Source of the DNA: Metabacillus halosaccharovorans
GTDB taxonomy: Bacteria > Bacillota > Bacilli > Bacillales > Bacillaceae
Length of the DNA stretch: 64,000 nucleotides
Assembly (NCBI RefSeq): GCF_002019635.1
Contig: NZ_KV917371.1
Span: 2,524,001 to 2,588,000 of the forward strand
Direction of reading: 5' to 3'
The translations under genes were made by a program, and so were the position numbers. Below, piece by piece: positions 34,212 through 51,296 of the stretch (its first letter is position 1; each line of letters starts with the position of its first letter). Below the pieces are notes generated by a model. The model saw only the letters and a program-made list of their open reading frames with translations. It was not told where the DNA came from and did no database searches.

Positions 34212-35402
34212 ATGGCTAAAGAAAAATTCGACCGTTCCAAAACGCATGCTAATATCGGTACTATCGGACACGTTGACCATGGTAAAACAACTTTAACAGC
34301 TGCAATCACAACTGTACTAGCTAAACGTAGTGGTAAAGGTGCTGCTATGGCTTATGATATGATCGACGCTGCTCCAGAAGAGCGTGAGCGTGGAATCACA
34401 ATCTCAACTGCACACGTTGAGTATGAAACTGAAACTCGTCACTATGCACACGTTGACTGCCCAGGACATGCTGACTATGTTAAAAACATGATCACTGGTG
34501 CAGCACAAATGGATGGCGGTATCTTAGTAGTATCTGCTGCTGATGGCCCAATGCCACAAACTCGTGAGCACATTCTTTTATCTCGTCAAGTAGGTGTACC
34601 TTACCTTGTTGTATTCTTAAACAAATGTGACATGGTTGATGACGAAGAATTATTAGAATTAGTTGAAATGGAAGTTCGTGACTTACTTTCTGAGTACGAT
34701 TTCCCTGGCGATGACGTACCAGTAGTTAAAGGTTCTGCTCTTAAAGCTCTTGAAGGAGAAGCTGAGTGGGAAGAAAAAATCGTTGAGCTTATGAACGCTG
34801 TTGATGAGTATATCCCAACTCCAACTCGTGACACTGACAAACCATTCATGATGCCAGTTGAGGATGTTTTCTCAATCACTGGTCGTGGAACTGTTGCTAC
34901 AGGTCGTGTTGAGCGTGGACAAGTTAAAGTTGGTGACGTAATCGACATCATCGGTTTAACTGAAGAGCCAAAATCAACTACTGTAACAGGTGTTGAAATG
35001 TTCCGTAAACTTCTTGATTATGCTGAAGCTGGCGATAACATTGGTGCATTACTTCGTGGTGTTGCACGTGATGACATCCAACGTGGACAAGTACTTGCTA
35101 AACCAGGTACAATCACTCCACACACAAAATTCAAAGCTGAAGTTTACGTTTTATCAAAAGAAGAAGGTGGACGTCACACTCCATTCTTCACTAACTACCG
35201 TCCTCAGTTCTACTTCCGTACAACTGATGTAACTGGTATCTGCCAACTTCCTGAAGGCGTAGAAATGGTTATGCCTGGAGATAACGTTGAAATGACTGTT
35301 GAACTTATCGCTCCAATCGCGATTGAAGAAGGTACTAAATTCTCAATCCGTGAAGGTGGACGTACTGTAGGCGCAGGCGTTGTTGCAACTATCCAAGAAT
35401 AA
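34212..35402 (+). CDS. tuf: Elongation factor Tu
   Basis: Delivers aminoacyl-tRNA to the ribosome, 396 residues. G1 [10 protein letters not shown]3 [12 protein letters not shown]4 NKCD, and effector region [14 protein letters not shown] are all intact. Strong TAAGGAGG site. Codon use is highly biased, as expected for a very abundant protein. Terminated directly downstream. Confidence 0.98.
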   Translation: MAKEKFDRSKTHANIGTIGHVDHGKTTLTAAITTVLAKRSGKGAAMAYDMIDAAPEERERGITISTAHVEYETETRHYAHVDCPGHADYVKNMITGAAQMDGGILVVSAADGPMPQTREHILLSRQVGVPYLVVFLNKCDMVDDEELLELVEMEVRDLLSEYDFPGDDVPVVKGSALKALEGEAEWEEKIVELMNAVDEYIPTPTRDTDKPFMMPVEDVFSITGRGTVATGRVERGQVKVGDVIDIIGLTEEPKSTTVTGVEMFRKLLDYAEAGDNIGALLRGVARDDIQRGQVLAKPGTITPHTKFKAEVYVLSKEEGGRHTPFFTNYRPQFYFRTTDVTGICQLPEGVEMVMPGDNVEMTVELIAPIAIEEGTKFSIREGGRTVGAGVVATIQE

Positions 35403-35421
35403 TTTGATAAAGTAAAGAAAT

Positions 35422-35448
35422 AGACGAGCGATCTTGCTCGTCTTTTTT
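35422..35448 (+). terminator. terminator after tuf
   Basis: AGACGAGC-GATCTT-GCTCGTCT with six T. Ends the str operon. Confidence 0.92.
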
Positions 35449-35687
35449 GTTTTGTTTTTTCTTCTATATATAAGTTTAATTTGCAGCTGCACAAATAAAT
35501 CTTATATATAAATTAAAATCATATGAATATGAATATGAATTGTTTAGCCGATAGATCCTTTTTCTACTATTAAAATAATCTACCTTAATAAATACAAAAA
35601 TTGAAGAAATAAATAGTTAACATTAAATTGATCAGGCTCATTTATATCTAAAGGAAAAAGTTACAGATTAAACCATTATTGATGTTC
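35449..35687 (+). other. gene-free gap between tuf and the S10 operon
   Basis: About 240 AT-rich bases without a supported gene, RNA or repeat. B. subtilis carries ybaC here; no remnant of it can be recognised. Confidence 0.6.
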
Positions 35688-35716
35688 TTGATATTCGTAA
35701 ATAATCTATGTATAAT
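35688..35716 (+). promoter_or_regulatory. S10 operon promoter P1
   Basis: TTGATA, exactly 17 bases, TATAAT: near-consensus SigA promoter about 200 bases before rpsJ. Confidence 0.85.
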
Positions 35717-35758
35717 ATGAAAAGTGCGTAAGAGTAATAGATATTTTAAAATTTATTC

Positions 35759-35784
35759 TTGCATCTATTATAGGTTTTATGTAT

Positions 35785-35787
<3 letters not shown>
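35759..35787 (+). promoter_or_regulatory. S10 operon promoter P2
   Basis: TTGCAT, 17 bases, TATAAT, 71 bases downstream of P1. Its -10 overlaps the 5' strand of the leader's closing helix, so RNAs starting here would lack that strand. Confidence 0.65.
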
Positions 35788-36230
<443 letters not shown>

Positions 36231-36272
36231 TTCTTAAAATAAATAAGAAAAGACTATTAGGAGGTGTGACTC

Positions 36273-36902
36273 ATGACCAAAGGAATCTTAGGAAGAAAAA
36301 TTGGTATGACGCAAGTATTTGCAGAAAACGGTGATCTAATTCCGGTAACTGTTATCGAAGCTGCTCCAAACGTTGTTCTTCAAAAGAAAACTGTTGAAAC
36401 TGATGGGTATAACGCAGTTCAATTAGGTTTTGAAGACAAACGTGAAAAGTTATCGAACAAACCAGAAAAAGGCCACGTTGCGAAAGCTAATACTGCACCT
36501 AAGCGCTTCGTTAAAGAACTTCGTGAAGCAAGCTTAGAGCAAATCGAAGTTGGTCAAGAAGTCAAAGTTGATATTTTCACAGCAGGTGAAACTGTAGATG
36601 TAACAGGAATTTCTAAAGGGAAAGGTTTCCAAGGTTCTATTAAACGCCACGGACAATCTCGTGGACCTATGTCCCACGGTTCTCGTTACCATCGTCGCCC
36701 AGGTTCTATGGGGCCTGTAGCACCTAACCGTGTATTTAAAAACAAATTATTACCTGGCCGTATGGGTGGAGAACGCATTACAGTTCAAAACTTAGAGATT
36801 GTTAAAGTAGATGCAGAACGCAACCTACTATTAATCAAAGGTAACGTTCCAGGACCTAAAAAAGCCCTAATCACTGTGAAAAGCGCAGTTAAATCTAAAT
36901 AA
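36273..36902 (+). CDS. rplC: Ribosomal protein L3
   Basis: 209 residues. Early 23S-binding protein whose central extension reaches the peptidyl-transferase centre; [20 protein letters not shown] is the characteristic loop. [14 protein letters not shown] start with TAGGAGGTG upstream. Second gene of the S10 operon. Confidence 0.98.
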   Translation: MTKGILGRKIGMTQVFAENGDLIPVTVIEAAPNVVLQKKTVETDGYNAVQLGFEDKREKLSNKPEKGHVAKANTAPKRFVKELREASLEQIEVGQEVKVDIFTAGETVDVTGISKGKGFQGSIKRHGQSRGPMSHGSRYHRRPGSMGPVAPNRVFKNKLLPGRMGGERITVQNLEIVKVDAERNLLLIKGNVPGPKKALITVKSAVKSK

Positions 36903-36929
36903 TTTCACTAGGAAAGGAGGAATTGGGTA

Positions 36930-37553
36930 ATGCCGAAAGTAGCATTATTAAACCAAACTGGATCAAATGTTGGAGAAATCGAACTAAATGATTCTGTCTT
37001 TGGTATTGAACCTAATCAGCATGTATTATTTGAAGCGGTTATCATGCAAAGAGCTTCCTTACGTCAAGGAACTCACAAAGTAAAAAATCGTTCTGAAGTA
37101 GCAGGCGGAGGTCGTAAACCTTGGCGCCAAAAGGGTACTGGTCGTGCTCGTCAAGGATCTATCCGTTCTCCACAATGGCGCGGCGGTGGTATCGTATTCG
37201 GACCAACTCCACGTTCATATGCATATAAATTACCTAAAAAAGTACGCCGTTTAGCTATCAAATCAGCTTTATCATCTAAAGTAGTTGACAACAGTATCGT
37301 TGTATTAGAAGACTTAGCTCTTAACGCTCCTAAAACAAAAGAAATGGCATCAGTATTAAAAGGTCTTTCTGTTGAGAAAAAAGCGTTAATCGTTACAGCT
37401 GACAACAACGAAAATGTTGCATTATCAGCACGTAATATCCCTGGAGTAACTGTAGTTACTGCAAATGGTGTTAACGTACTTGATGTACTAAACCATGATA
37501 AATTGATTATGACGAAAGCAGCGGTGCAAAAAGTAGAGGAGGTGCTTGCATAA
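36930..37553 (+). CDS. rplD: Ribosomal protein L4
   Basis: 207 residues. Its extended loop lines the exit tunnel; [20 protein letters not shown] is the macrolide-related loop region and looks wild type. In E. coli L4 is the autoregulator of the S10 operon. Stop shares one base with the rplW start (TAATG). Confidence 0.98.
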   Translation: MPKVALLNQTGSNVGEIELNDSVFGIEPNQHVLFEAVIMQRASLRQGTHKVKNRSEVAGGGRKPWRQKGTGRARQGSIRSPQWRGGGIVFGPTPRSYAYKLPKKVRRLAIKSALSSKVVDNSIVVLEDLALNAPKTKEMASVLKGLSVEKKALIVTADNNENVALSARNIPGVTVVTANGVNVLDVLNHDKLIMTKAAVQKVEEVLA

Positions 37554-37840
37554 TGAAAGATCCTCGTGATATTATTAAGCGCCCCGTAATCACTGAACGT
37601 TCAACTGATTTAATGTCAGAGAAAAAATACACGTTTGAAGTTGATGTTAAGGCTAATAAAACTGAAGTTAAAGATGCGATCGAATCAATCTTTGGTGTAA
37701 AAGTTGAAAAAGTAAACATCATGAATTATAAAGGTAAATTCAAACGCGTTGGTCGTTACAGCGGCTTAACTAACCGTCGTCGTAAAGCGATCATTAAGCT
37801 TACAACTGATAGCAAAGAAATCGAATTATTCGAAGTATAA
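37553..37840 (+). CDS. rplW: Ribosomal protein L23
   Basis: 95 residues. Sits at the tunnel exit and forms the docking site for trigger factor and [20 protein letters not shown] start; ribosome site AGAGGAGG lies in the end of rplD, and the start overlaps its stop, so translation is coupled. Confidence 0.97.
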   Translation: MKDPRDIIKRPVITERSTDLMSEKKYTFEVDVKANKTEVKDAIESIFGVKVEKVNIMNYKGKFKRVGRYSGLTNRRRKAIIKLTTDSKEIELFEV

Positions 37841-37849
37841 TTTTAATAG

Positions 37850-39034
<1,185 letters not shown>

Positions 39035-39051
39035 TGAGAGGAGGCATTTAA

Positions 39052-39396
39052 ATGCAACAATCTAAAGCTGTCGCAAGAACAGTTCGTATTGCTCCTCGTA
39101 AAGCTCGTTTAGTTCTAGATCTTATTCGAGGTAAGCAAGTAGGTGAAGCAGTGGCGATTTTAAATCACACACCAAAGGCTGCTTCTCCAATCATAGAGAA
39201 AGTATTAAAATCAGCAGTGGCAAACGCTGAGCATAACTATGAAATGGACATTAATAGCTTAGTTGTATCTGAAGCTTATGCAAACGAAGGTCCAACTCTT
39301 AAACGTTTCCGTCCACGCGCTATGGGTCGTGCAAGTGCTATTAACAAGCGCACAAGCCACATCACAATCATCTTAACAGAAAAGAAGGAGGGATAA
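39052..39396 (+). CDS. rplV: Ribosomal protein L22
   Basis: 114 residues. Its beta-hairpin narrows the exit tunnel; [20 protein letters not shown] is the hairpin region, with no insertion or deletion of the kind linked to macrolide resistance. GAGAGGAGG site 17 bases after rpsS. Confidence 0.98.
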   Translation: MQQSKAVARTVRIAPRKARLVLDLIRGKQVGEAVAILNHTPKAASPIIEKVLKSAVANAEHNYEMDINSLVVSEAYANEGPTLKRFRPRAMGRASAINKRTSHITIILTEKKEG

Positions 39397-39399
39397 TCC

Positions 39400-40970
<1,571 letters not shown>

Positions 40971-41009
40971 TATTGTTCGGATAGTTAATTCCGAAGGGAG
41001 GTAACATAA

Positions 41010-41378
<369 letters not shown>

Positions 41379-41415
41379 TAAATTTCGATTGCCTTACTAA
41401 GGAGGTGCAACGAGG

Positions 41416-41727
41416 ATGCATGTTAAAAAAGGTGATAAAGTAATGGTTATCTCTGGTAAGGATAAAGGTAAACAAGGTGTTGTTCTTGCTTCTTATCCTA
41501 AAAAAGACCGTGTACTTGTAGAAGGTATTAATATCGTGAAAAAACACGCTAAGCCATCTCAAGCTAACCCACAAGGTGGAATCTTAAACCAAGAGGCACC
41601 TATCCATGTATCAAATGTTATGCCACTTGATCCTAAATCTGGTGAACCGACTCGTGTTGGTTTTAAAGTGGTAGACGGTAAAAAGGTACGTGTAGCAAAA
41701 AAATCTGGTGAAACTTTAGATAAATAG
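41416..41727 (+). CDS. rplX: Ribosomal protein L24
   Basis: 103 residues, KOW domain near the N terminus ([19 protein letters not shown]). Assembly initiator for the 50S subunit. ATG 41416 after AAGGAGGTG. Confidence 0.98.
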   Translation: MHVKKGDKVMVISGKDKGKQGVVLASYPKKDRVLVEGINIVKKHAKPSQANPQGGILNQEAPIHVSNVMPLDPKSGEPTRVGFKVVDGKKVRVAKKSGETLDK

Positions 41728-41751
41728 TAAATCAGGAAGGGAGGTATATAG

Positions 41752-42291
41752 ATGAACCGCCTTAAAGAAAAGTATCAAAGTGAAATCACTCCTTCATTAA
41801 TGAAGAAGTTCTCATACAAATCAGTAATGCAAGCTCCAAAATTAGAGAAAATCGTTATCAACATGGGTGTTGGTGATGCAGTTTCAAACTCAAAAGCTTT
41901 AGATGTAGCTGTTGAAGAGCTAACTCAACTCACTGGTCAAAAACCAGTTGTAACGAAAGCAAAAAAATCAATCGCGGGCTTCCGTCTTCGTGAAGGTATG
42001 CCAATCGGTGCAAAAGTTACACTTCGCGGTGAGCGTATGTACCAATTCTTAGATAAATTAATCTCTGTTTCATTACCACGTGTACGTGACTTCCGTGGGG
42101 TATCAAAGAAATCTTTTGATGGTCGTGGAAACTACACTCTGGGTGTGAAAGAGCAATTAATCTTCCCTGAGATTGATTATGATAAAGTAAACAAAGTTCG
42201 CGGTATGGATATCGTTATTGTAACTACTGCGAATACTGATGAAGAAGCACGCGAACTATTAACACAGTTCGGTATGCCGTTCCAAAAATAA
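41752..42291 (+). CDS. rplE: Ribosomal protein L5
   Basis: 179 residues. Binds 5S rRNA together with L18 and contacts P-site t[20 protein letters not shown] start; [12 protein letters not shown] and [16 protein letters not shown] motifs are present. GGAAGGGAGG precedes the ATG. Confidence 0.98.
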   Translation: MNRLKEKYQSEITPSLMKKFSYKSVMQAPKLEKIVINMGVGDAVSNSKALDVAVEELTQLTGQKPVVTKAKKSIAGFRLREGMPIGAKVTLRGERMYQFLDKLISVSLPRVRDFRGVSKKSFDGRGNYTLGVKEQLIFPEIDYDKVNKVRGMDIVIVTTANTDEEARELLTQFGMPFQK

Positions 42292-42931
<640 letters not shown>

Positions 42932-42961
42932 AAAGTTTAAAAAAGAATGGAGGTGTAATGA

Positions 42962-43501
42962 ATGTCTCGTATTGGTAAGAAAATACTTGAAATCCCTGCT
43001 GGTGTTACGATTAACATCGCTGAGGATAATACTGTAACGGTTAAAGGACCTAAAGGTGAATTAACTCGTACATTCAGCCCTGATATGAAAATCGTTATTG
43101 AAGATAATGTATTAACAGTTGCTCGCCCTTCAGATGTAAAGGAGCACCGTGCATTACACGGTACTACTCGTAGTCTATTAGGTAACATGGTTGAAGGTGT
43201 TTCTAAAGGATTTGAAAGAGGTTTAGAACTTATCGGTGTCGGTTACCGTGCTACAAAATCAGGTAACAAATTAGTCCTAAACGTAGGTTACTCTCACCCT
43301 GTTGAAATCACACCTGAATCCGGTATTGAAATTGAAGTACCATCACAAACAAAAGTTCTTGTAAAAGGAACTGATAAAGAGCGTGTTGGTGCTATTGCAG
43401 CTAACATTCGTGACGTTCGTCCACCAGAGCCTTATAAAGGTAAAGGTATCCGCTATGAAGGCGAACATGTGCGTCGTAAAGAAGGTAAAACTGCGAAGTA
43501 A
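42962..43501 (+). CDS. rplF: Ribosomal protein L6
   Basis: 179 residues, two homologous halves; sits near the sarcin-ricin loop. [17 protein letters not shown] start and the C-terminal [16 protein letters not shown] signature are intact. ATGGAGGTG upstream. Confidence 0.98.
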   Translation: MSRIGKKILEIPAGVTINIAEDNTVTVKGPKGELTRTFSPDMKIVIEDNVLTVARPSDVKEHRALHGTTRSLLGNMVEGVSKGFERGLELIGVGYRATKSGNKLVLNVGYSHPVEITPESGIEIEVPSQTKVLVKGTDKERVGAIAANIRDVRPPEPYKGKGIRYEGEHVRRKEGKTAK

Positions 43502-43534
43502 TATCGCCTAGATGATAAGAAAGGAGTGACCTAA

Positions 43535-43897
43535 ATGATTACTAAAGCTGATAAAAATGTTGTACGTAAAAAAAGACATGCTCGTGTTCGTGCTAAATTA
43601 GAAGGCACTGCAGTTCGTCCTCGTCTAAACGTATATCGTTCTAACCAACACATTTATGCTCAAGTAATTGATGATTCAAATTCTGTTACTTTAGTAAGTG
43701 CATCTACTTTAGATAAAGATCTTAATTTAGATTCTAAAAGCAATGTTGATGCTGCTCAAAAGGTTGGAGAATTAGTAGCTAAACGTGCTATCGAAAAAGG
43801 CGTTAAAACTGTTGTATTTGATCGCGGGGGTTATTTATACCATGGTCGTGTTAAAGCTCTAGCTGAAGCTGCTCGCGAGGCTGGACTTGAATTTTAA
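43535..43897 (+). CDS. rplR: Ribosomal protein L18
   Basis: 120 residues. Binds 5S rRNA with L5 to form the central protuberance. Basic N terminus [39 protein letters not shown] near the C terminus. AAAGGAGTG site. Confidence 0.98.
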   Translation: MITKADKNVVRKKRHARVRAKLEGTAVRPRLNVYRSNQHIYAQVIDDSNSVTLVSASTLDKDLNLDSKSNVDAAQKVGELVAKRAIEKGVKTVVFDRGGYLYHGRVKALAEAAREAGLEF

Positions 43898-43917
43898 TCG
43901 CAAAAGGAGGGACATAA

Positions 43918-44421
<504 letters not shown>

Positions 44422-44433
44422 GGAGGGAAAACA

Positions 44434-44616
44434 ATGGCGAATAAGTTAGAAATTACCCTCACTCGCAGTGTGATTGGTCGTCCTGAAGACCAACGTATTA
44501 CTGTTAAAACACTTGGTCTTAAAAAGTTACATCAAACTGTAGTCCAAGAAGATAATCCTGCGATTCGCGGTATGATTAATAAAGTTGCTCACTTAGTTAC
44601 AGTTAAAGAACAATAA
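44434..44616 (+). CDS. rpmD: Ribosomal protein L30
   Basis: 60 residues. [20 protein letters not shown] start, [18 protein letters not shown] core. Starts 12 bases after rpsE with AAGGAGGG overlapping its end. Confidence 0.97.
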   Translation: MANKLEITLTRSVIGRPEDQRITVKTLGLKKLHQTVVQEDNPAIRGMINKVAHLVTVKEQ

Positions 44617-44647
44617 TAGAAATATAAATAAATAAGGAGGTGTCCCG

Positions 44648-45088
44648 ATGAAACTTCATGAGTTGAAACCAGCAGAAGGTTCACGTAAAACACGTAATCG
44701 TGTTGGTCGTGGTATCGGTTCTGGTAACGGTAAAACAGCTGGTAAAGGTCATAAAGGACAAAATGCTCGTTCTGGTGGTGGAGTTCGTCCAGGATTCGAA
44801 GGTGGTCAAACTCCTTTGTTCCAACGCTTACCTAAACGTGGATTTACGAACATTAACCGCAAGGACTTTGCAATTGTTAACCTTGATGTCCTAAATCGTT
44901 TTGAAGATGGCACAGAGGTTACTCCAGAATTCTTACTTGAAACAGGTGTTCTAAGTAATGTTAAGTCTGGTGTTAAAATCCTTGGTAACGGTCAGTTAGA
45001 GAAAAAACTTACTGTAAAAGCTAACAAGTTCTCTGCTTCTGCTAAAGAAGCAATTGAATCTGCTGGCGGTACAGCTGAGGTGATCTAA
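44648..45088 (+). CDS. rplO: Ribosomal protein L15
   Basis: 146 residues. Late-assembly 50S protein with a long glycine/arginine-rich N-terminal arm ([19 protein letters not shown]). TAAGGAGGTG upstream. Its stop shares one base with the secY start. Confidence 0.98.
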   Translation: MKLHELKPAEGSRKTRNRVGRGIGSGNGKTAGKGHKGQNARSGGGVRPGFEGGQTPLFQRLPKRGFTNINRKDFAIVNLDVLNRFEDGTEVTPEFLLETGVLSNVKSGVKILGNGQLEKKLTVKANKFSASAKEAIESAGGTAEVI

Positions 45089-46380
45089 TGTTTAAAACAA
45101 TCTCCAATTTTATGCGCGTGGGTGATATTAGAAGTAAGATCATATTCACCCTTTTAATGTTAGTTGTATTTCGTATTGGAACGTTCATTCCTGTGCCAAA
45201 TGTTAATGCTGATGTGTTAAGAGCTCAGGATGAACTAAATGTATTCGGAATTCTTAATACCTTCGGTGGTGGTGCACTTTTTAATTTCTCTATTCTCGCA
45301 ATGGGAATTATGCCGTACATCACAGCTTCGATCATCGTTCAACTTTTACAGATGGATGTTGTACCGAAGTTTACTGAATGGTCTAAACAAGGTGATGTTG
45401 GGCGACGTAAGCTTGCTCAATTTACAAGATACTTTACGATAATATTAGGTTTCATCCAGGCGTTAGGTATGTCCTATGGATTTAACACCCAGTCAGGTGG
45501 GATGTTAATTGAAAATCCAGGTATAGGAACATACTTATTAATTGCGATTGTCTTAACTGCTGGTACAGCATTCTTGATGTGGTTAGGAGAACAAATCACC
45601 TCTAAGGGTGTTGGTAATGGGATTTCCATTATCATTTTTGCTGGGATTGCAGCTGGAATTCCCTCAACTGTTAACCAAATTTATGCACAACAATTTGAAG
45701 ATGCAGGTGACCAATTATTTATTAAAATAGTGACGGTTGCCATTCTATTATTAGCAATTTTAGCTGTTGTGGTTGGAGTTATCTTTATCCAACAAGCACT
45801 TCGTAAAATACCAATTCAATATGCAAAAGGATCCAGTAATAAAAATATGGGTGGAGGACATACAACTCACCTGCCTTTAAAAGTGAATCCTGCCGGTGTA
45901 ATCCCTGTTATCTTTGCAGTGTCTTTTATTATTACACCACCAACAATTGCAGCATTCTTTGGTCCAAACGATGTCACAGATTGGATTCAGAAAACCTTTG
46001 ACTACACTCAGCCTATAGGTATGATTATCTACATCGCTTTAATACTTGCTTTCACATACTTTTATACATTTGTTCAAGTTAACCCTGAGCAAATGGCTGA
46101 AAACTTGAAGAAACAAGGCGGTTATATTCCTGGAATCCGTCCGGGAAAAAGCACGCAGGAATATGTTACAAAGGTATTATATCGTTTAACTTTTGTTGGT
46201 TCTCTTTTCTTAGCAGCTATAGCTGTTCTTCCTGTTTTCTTTATAAAATTTGCTGACCTGCCTCAATCCGCTCAGATTGGTGGAACAAGTTTACTTATCG
46301 TTGTCGGCGTTGCCTTAGAGACGATGAAGCAGCTTGAAAGTCAGTTAGTGAAACGTCATTATAAGGGCTTTATTAAATAA
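45088..46380 (+). CDS. secY: SecY translocon subunit
   Basis: 430 residues, ten membrane spans; forms the protein-conducting channel with SecE (18524). Signatures GGALFNFSILAMGIMPYI (span 2 plug region) and TKVLYRLTFVGSLFLAAIAV (late spans) are present. TAATG overlap with rplO couples its translation to ribosomal protein synthesis. Confidence 0.98.
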   Translation: MFKTISNFMRVGDIRSKIIFTLLMLVVFRIGTFIPVPNVNADVLRAQDELNVFGILNTFGGGALFNFSILAMGIMPYITASIIVQLLQMDVVPKFTEWSKQGDVGRRKLAQFTRYFTIILGFIQALGMSYGFNTQSGGMLIENPGIGTYLLIAIVLTAGTAFLMWLGEQITSKGVGNGISIIIFAGIAAGIPSTVNQIYAQQFEDAGDQLFIKIVTVAILLLAILAVVVGVIFIQQALRKIPIQYAKGSSNKNMGGGHTTHLPLKVNPAGVIPVIFAVSFIITPPTIAAFFGPNDVTDWIQKTFDYTQPIGMIIYIALILAFTYFYTFVQVNPEQMAENLKKQGGYIPGIRPGKSTQEYVTKVLYRLTFVGSLFLAAIAVLPVFFIKFADLPQSAQIGGTSLLIVVGVALETMKQLESQLVKRHYKGFIK

Positions 46381-46414
46381 TGAGGATATGGGAAATCCTT
46401 CCCATTCCCTCTAA

Positions 46415-47835
<1,421 letters not shown>

Positions 47836-48105
47836 ATGAAGGTGACATTGCTTATTTTAGATCGGGATTTCCATTCCTGGTGTGTATGTGCTTGTCTAGC
47901 ACCGACTGGATGAGCTATAATATATGCGCCAATTGAAAAGGAATTCGTTTTTTTGACGGAGAAAAGCGAAAGTTTCTCTCTCTGATTGAAGGGATGTTCA
48001 TCATCAAGAATTACTAATTAGCGTATCTCCAGAAGTTCAGACAGTATAATGGAAACATGTCGTATGACAAATGGAAGTTTGTCGATGAGCAAGTTACTGA
48101 TTTGA
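47836..48105 (+). pseudogene. decayed KOW-domain RNA-binding protein gene
   Basis: The gap between map and infA reads as the small KOW-domain protein found here in many bacilli (about 90 residues), split over frames. Pieces: AIIYAPIEKEFVFL (47914-47955) after a TGA at 47911; DGEKRKF (47955-47975) in a second frame; DVHHQELLISVSPEVQT (47993-48043) in a third; ETCRMTNGSLSMSKLL (48052-48099) back in the first. These match, from memory of the family, a 'YAVII..DDRFVLI', 'DGDKRKFD', 'NHLELxxxISPEVQ', 'ETGRVTNGKLR' order. At least three frameshifts and one stop are needed, so no functional product is expected. Confidence 0.8.
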
Positions 48106-48123
48106 AGAAGGGAGAACAGTTCA

Positions 48124-48342
48124 ATGGCAAAAGACGATGTAATTGAAGTTGAAGGAACTGTTGTTGAAACATTACCAAATGCAATGTTTAAGGTAGAACT
48201 AGAGAACGGTCATACGGTTTTAGCGCATGTATCCGGAAAGATTCGCATGCATTTCATTCGTATTTTACCAGGAGACAAAGTTACGGTAGAATTATCTCCA
48301 TATGATTTAACTCGTGGCAGAATTACGTACCGTTTTAAATAA
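48124..48342 (+). CDS. infA: Translation initiation factor IF-1
   Basis: 72 residues, OB fold, binds the A site of the 30S subunit during initiation. [20 protein letters not shown] start and [15 protein letters not shown] end are typical. GAAGGGAG upstream, 18 bases after the KOW remnant. Confidence 0.98.
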   Translation: MAKDDVIEVEGTVVETLPNAMFKVELENGHTVLAHVSGKIRMHFIRILPGDKVTVELSPYDLTRGRITYRFK

Positions 48343-48363
48343 TTTAGCACTCCGTACTACTAA

Positions 48364-48492
<129 letters not shown>

Positions 48493-48499
48493 TCTATAA

Positions 48500-48880
<381 letters not shown>

Positions 48881-48896
48881 GGTAAAAGGAGGTTAA

Positions 48897-49292
<396 letters not shown>

Positions 49293-49308
49293 ATTTTCTG
49301 TATAGATT

Positions 49309-49337
49309 TTGTATCCCTGTCAATAATGGGTTATGAT
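49309..49337 (+). promoter_or_regulatory. possible internal promoter before rpoA
   Basis: TTGTAT, 17 bases, TATGAT in the 180-base rpsK-rpoA gap. Would allow rpoA-rplQ expression beyond read-through from the ribosomal operon. Confidence 0.4.
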
Positions 49338-49408
49338 ACAGTATATAAGTTCTAGCAGAATTCACTCTGTTGTTGTGCACATTCGGGAACTTTTGAATGG
49401 GGAATTTC

Positions 49409-49440
49409 GGTTAGACGCTAGTTTAATGATTTGTCTAGCC
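49409..49440 (+). other. rpoA leader hairpin
   Basis: GGTTAGAC (49409-49416) pairs with GTCTAGCC (49433-49440), 32 bases before the rpoA start. No T tract. Possible regulatory or processing structure. Confidence 0.55.
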
Positions 49441-49472
49441 GGGGTTTCGACGTTTTGAAGGAGGGTTTATAG

Positions 49473-50417
49473 ATGATAGAAATTGAAAAACCAAAAATCG
49501 AAACGGTTGAAATCAGCGATGATGCCAAGTATGGTAAATTCGTCGTCGAGCCACTTGAGCGTGGATATGGTACAACTTTGGGTAACTCCTTACGTCGTAT
49601 CCTTTTATCCTCACTCCCTGGTGCCGCTGTAACATCGATCCAAATAGATGGCGTACTTCATGAGTTTTCAACGATCGAAGGTGTTGTTGAAGATGTTACT
49701 TCGATTATCTTAAACATTAAAAAGCTTGCTCTTAAAATCTATTCAGATGAAGAAAAGACGCTAGAAATTGATGTTCAAGGCGAAGGTAGTGTTACTGCAT
49801 CAGATATTACTCATGATAGTGATGTAGAAATTCTGAATCCAGATCTTCATATCGCTACTCTTGCTTCAGATGCAAGCTTCAGAATGAGGCTTACAGCTAA
49901 GCGTGGACGTGGTTACACTCCAGCTGATTCAAATAAAAGAGAGGACCAACCTATTGGTGTTATTCCGATCGATTCGATCTTTACGCCGGTTTCACGTGTT
50001 TCCTACCAAGTAGAAAAAACTCGTGTTGGTCAAGTTGCTAACTATGATAAGCTGACTCTTGATGTTTGGACAGATGGAAGTACTGGCCCTAAAGAGGCGA
50101 TTGCTCTTGGTTCAAAGATCCTAACTGAACACTTAAATATTTTTGTGGGGCTTACTGATGAAGCTCAGAATGCAGAAATTATGGTGGAAAAAGAAGAGGA
50201 TCAGAAAGAAAAAGTTCTAGAGATGACGATTGAAGAATTAGATCTATCTGTTCGTTCTTACAACTGTTTAAAACGTGCCGGTATTAATACCGTACAAGAG
50301 CTTGCTCATAAAACAGAAGAAGACATGATGAAAGTTCGTAATCTTGGTCGTAAATCTTTAGAAGAAGTTAAGGCGAAATTAGAAGAACTAGGTTTAGGTC
50401 TTCGAAAAGACGACTGA
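49473..50417 (+). CDS. rpoA: RNA polymerase alpha subunit
   Basis: 314 residues. N-terminal assembly domain ([21 protein letters not shown]), linker near 230, and C-terminal DNA-binding domain ([35 protein letters not shown]). GAAGGAGGG upstream. A CTAGTTT-AAACTAG hairpin follows its stop (about 50421-50440). Confidence 0.98.
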   Translation: MIEIEKPKIETVEISDDAKYGKFVVEPLERGYGTTLGNSLRRILLSSLPGAAVTSIQIDGVLHEFSTIEGVVEDVTSIILNIKKLALKIYSDEEKTLEIDVQGEGSVTASDITHDSDVEILNPDLHIATLASDASFRMRLTAKRGRGYTPADSNKREDQPIGVIPIDSIFTPVSRVSYQVEKTRVGQVANYDKLTLDVWTDGSTGPKEAIALGSKILTEHLNIFVGLTDEAQNAEIMVEKEEDQKEKVLEMTIEELDLSVRSYNCLKRAGINTVQELAHKTEEDMMKVRNLGRKSLEEVKAKLEELGLGLRKDD

Positions 50418-50527
50418 TGACTAGTTTGTAATAAACTAGCGTTTTCGTATGCTATCATTAGAGAATAGCTTTCAGCCTATAAATCCATGAAATAACATTC
50501 ATTATTTAATGAAGGAGGGGACATCTC

Positions 50528-50923
50528 ATGTCATACAGAAAATTAGGCCGTACTAGTGCGGGTCGTAAAGCTATGCTTCGTGACCTAACTACTGATCTAA
50601 TCATCAGTGAGCGTATCGAAACTACTGAAGCTCGTGCGAAAGAATTACGTTCAACTGTTGAAAAGATGATTACACTAGGTAAGCGCGGTGACCTTCATGC
50701 ACGTCGTTTGGCTGCATCATATGTACGTAACGAAGTTGCTGAGGTTGTATCTGTTACAACTGAAGAAGGTAAAACTAAGGATAAACCTAAATATGCTTTA
50801 GAAAAACTTTTCAGTGATATCGCTCCACGTTACGAAGACCGTCAAGGTGGTTACACTCGTATTATGAAACTTGGACCTCGTCGCGGAGACGGTGCTCCAA
50901 TGGTCATCATTGAATTAGTTTAA
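50528..50923 (+). CDS. rplQ: Ribosomal protein L17
   Basis: 131 residues, longer than the core L17 by the short insertion usual in bacilli. [20 protein letters not shown] start. GAAGGAGGGG upstream. Last gene of the alpha group, followed by a terminator. Confidence 0.98.
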   Translation: MSYRKLGRTSAGRKAMLRDLTTDLIISERIETTEARAKELRSTVEKMITLGKRGDLHARRLAASYVRNEVAEVVSVTTEEGKTKDKPKYALEKLFSDIAPRYEDRQGGYTRIMKLGPRRGDGAPMVIIELV

Positions 50924-50934
50924 TATATTTATCA

Positions 50935-50977
50935 CAAGGGCGTGACAGTTTCATAACTGGATCAATGCCCTTTTTTT
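50935..50977 (+). terminator. terminator after rplQ
   Basis: AAGGGC...AGTT-TCAT-AACT...GCCCTTTTTTT: long imperfect stem with an eight-T tail. Ends the S10-spc-alpha transcript. Confidence 0.9.
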
Positions 50978-51083
50978 ATATGATCATATAGATTGAAATT
51001 CTTATATTAGAGTCAGATCATGGAGATTGTGCTTTAGTTATAGTTTCGGAATTTATAAAAATTCAAACTGTGGCTAAGCGCAC

Positions 51084-51263
51084 GACATCCAGCTCCGAAG
51101 CACAGGATGTGAAAGTGCAGTCAGTGCGACAGGACGTCGCGTGTTTTGACTGCCAGTGCCTAGCCCCTCTAGGGTCTAGTCCACAAATGAATTGAAGACA
51201 AAGAACGTCTTCTATTCATCTGCACCTTATTTGCCCTAGGCTGTTCAAGGCGCTTGCGCTTTA
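51084..51263 (+). repeat. composite hairpin-rich intergenic repeat
   Basis: The 318-base gap before ecfA1 has no gene. It contains three successive hairpins: ACATCC/GGATGT (51084-51110); nested GCAGTCA..GCGAC/GTCGC..TGACTGC (51117-51153); and ATGAAT.GAAGAC/GTCTTC.ATTCAT (51187-51219). It ends with CAAGGCGCTTGCGCTTT (51246-51263), the short element also at 15646 and 18815. The CACAGGATGTG and GACAGGACGTC words recall the CACATCCTGTGC and CACGTCCTGTGG words at 400-575, in inverse orientation. Confidence 0.6.
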
Positions 51264-51296
51264 GTTATTAGCAAGAAAGATTAGGAGAGACGAGAA

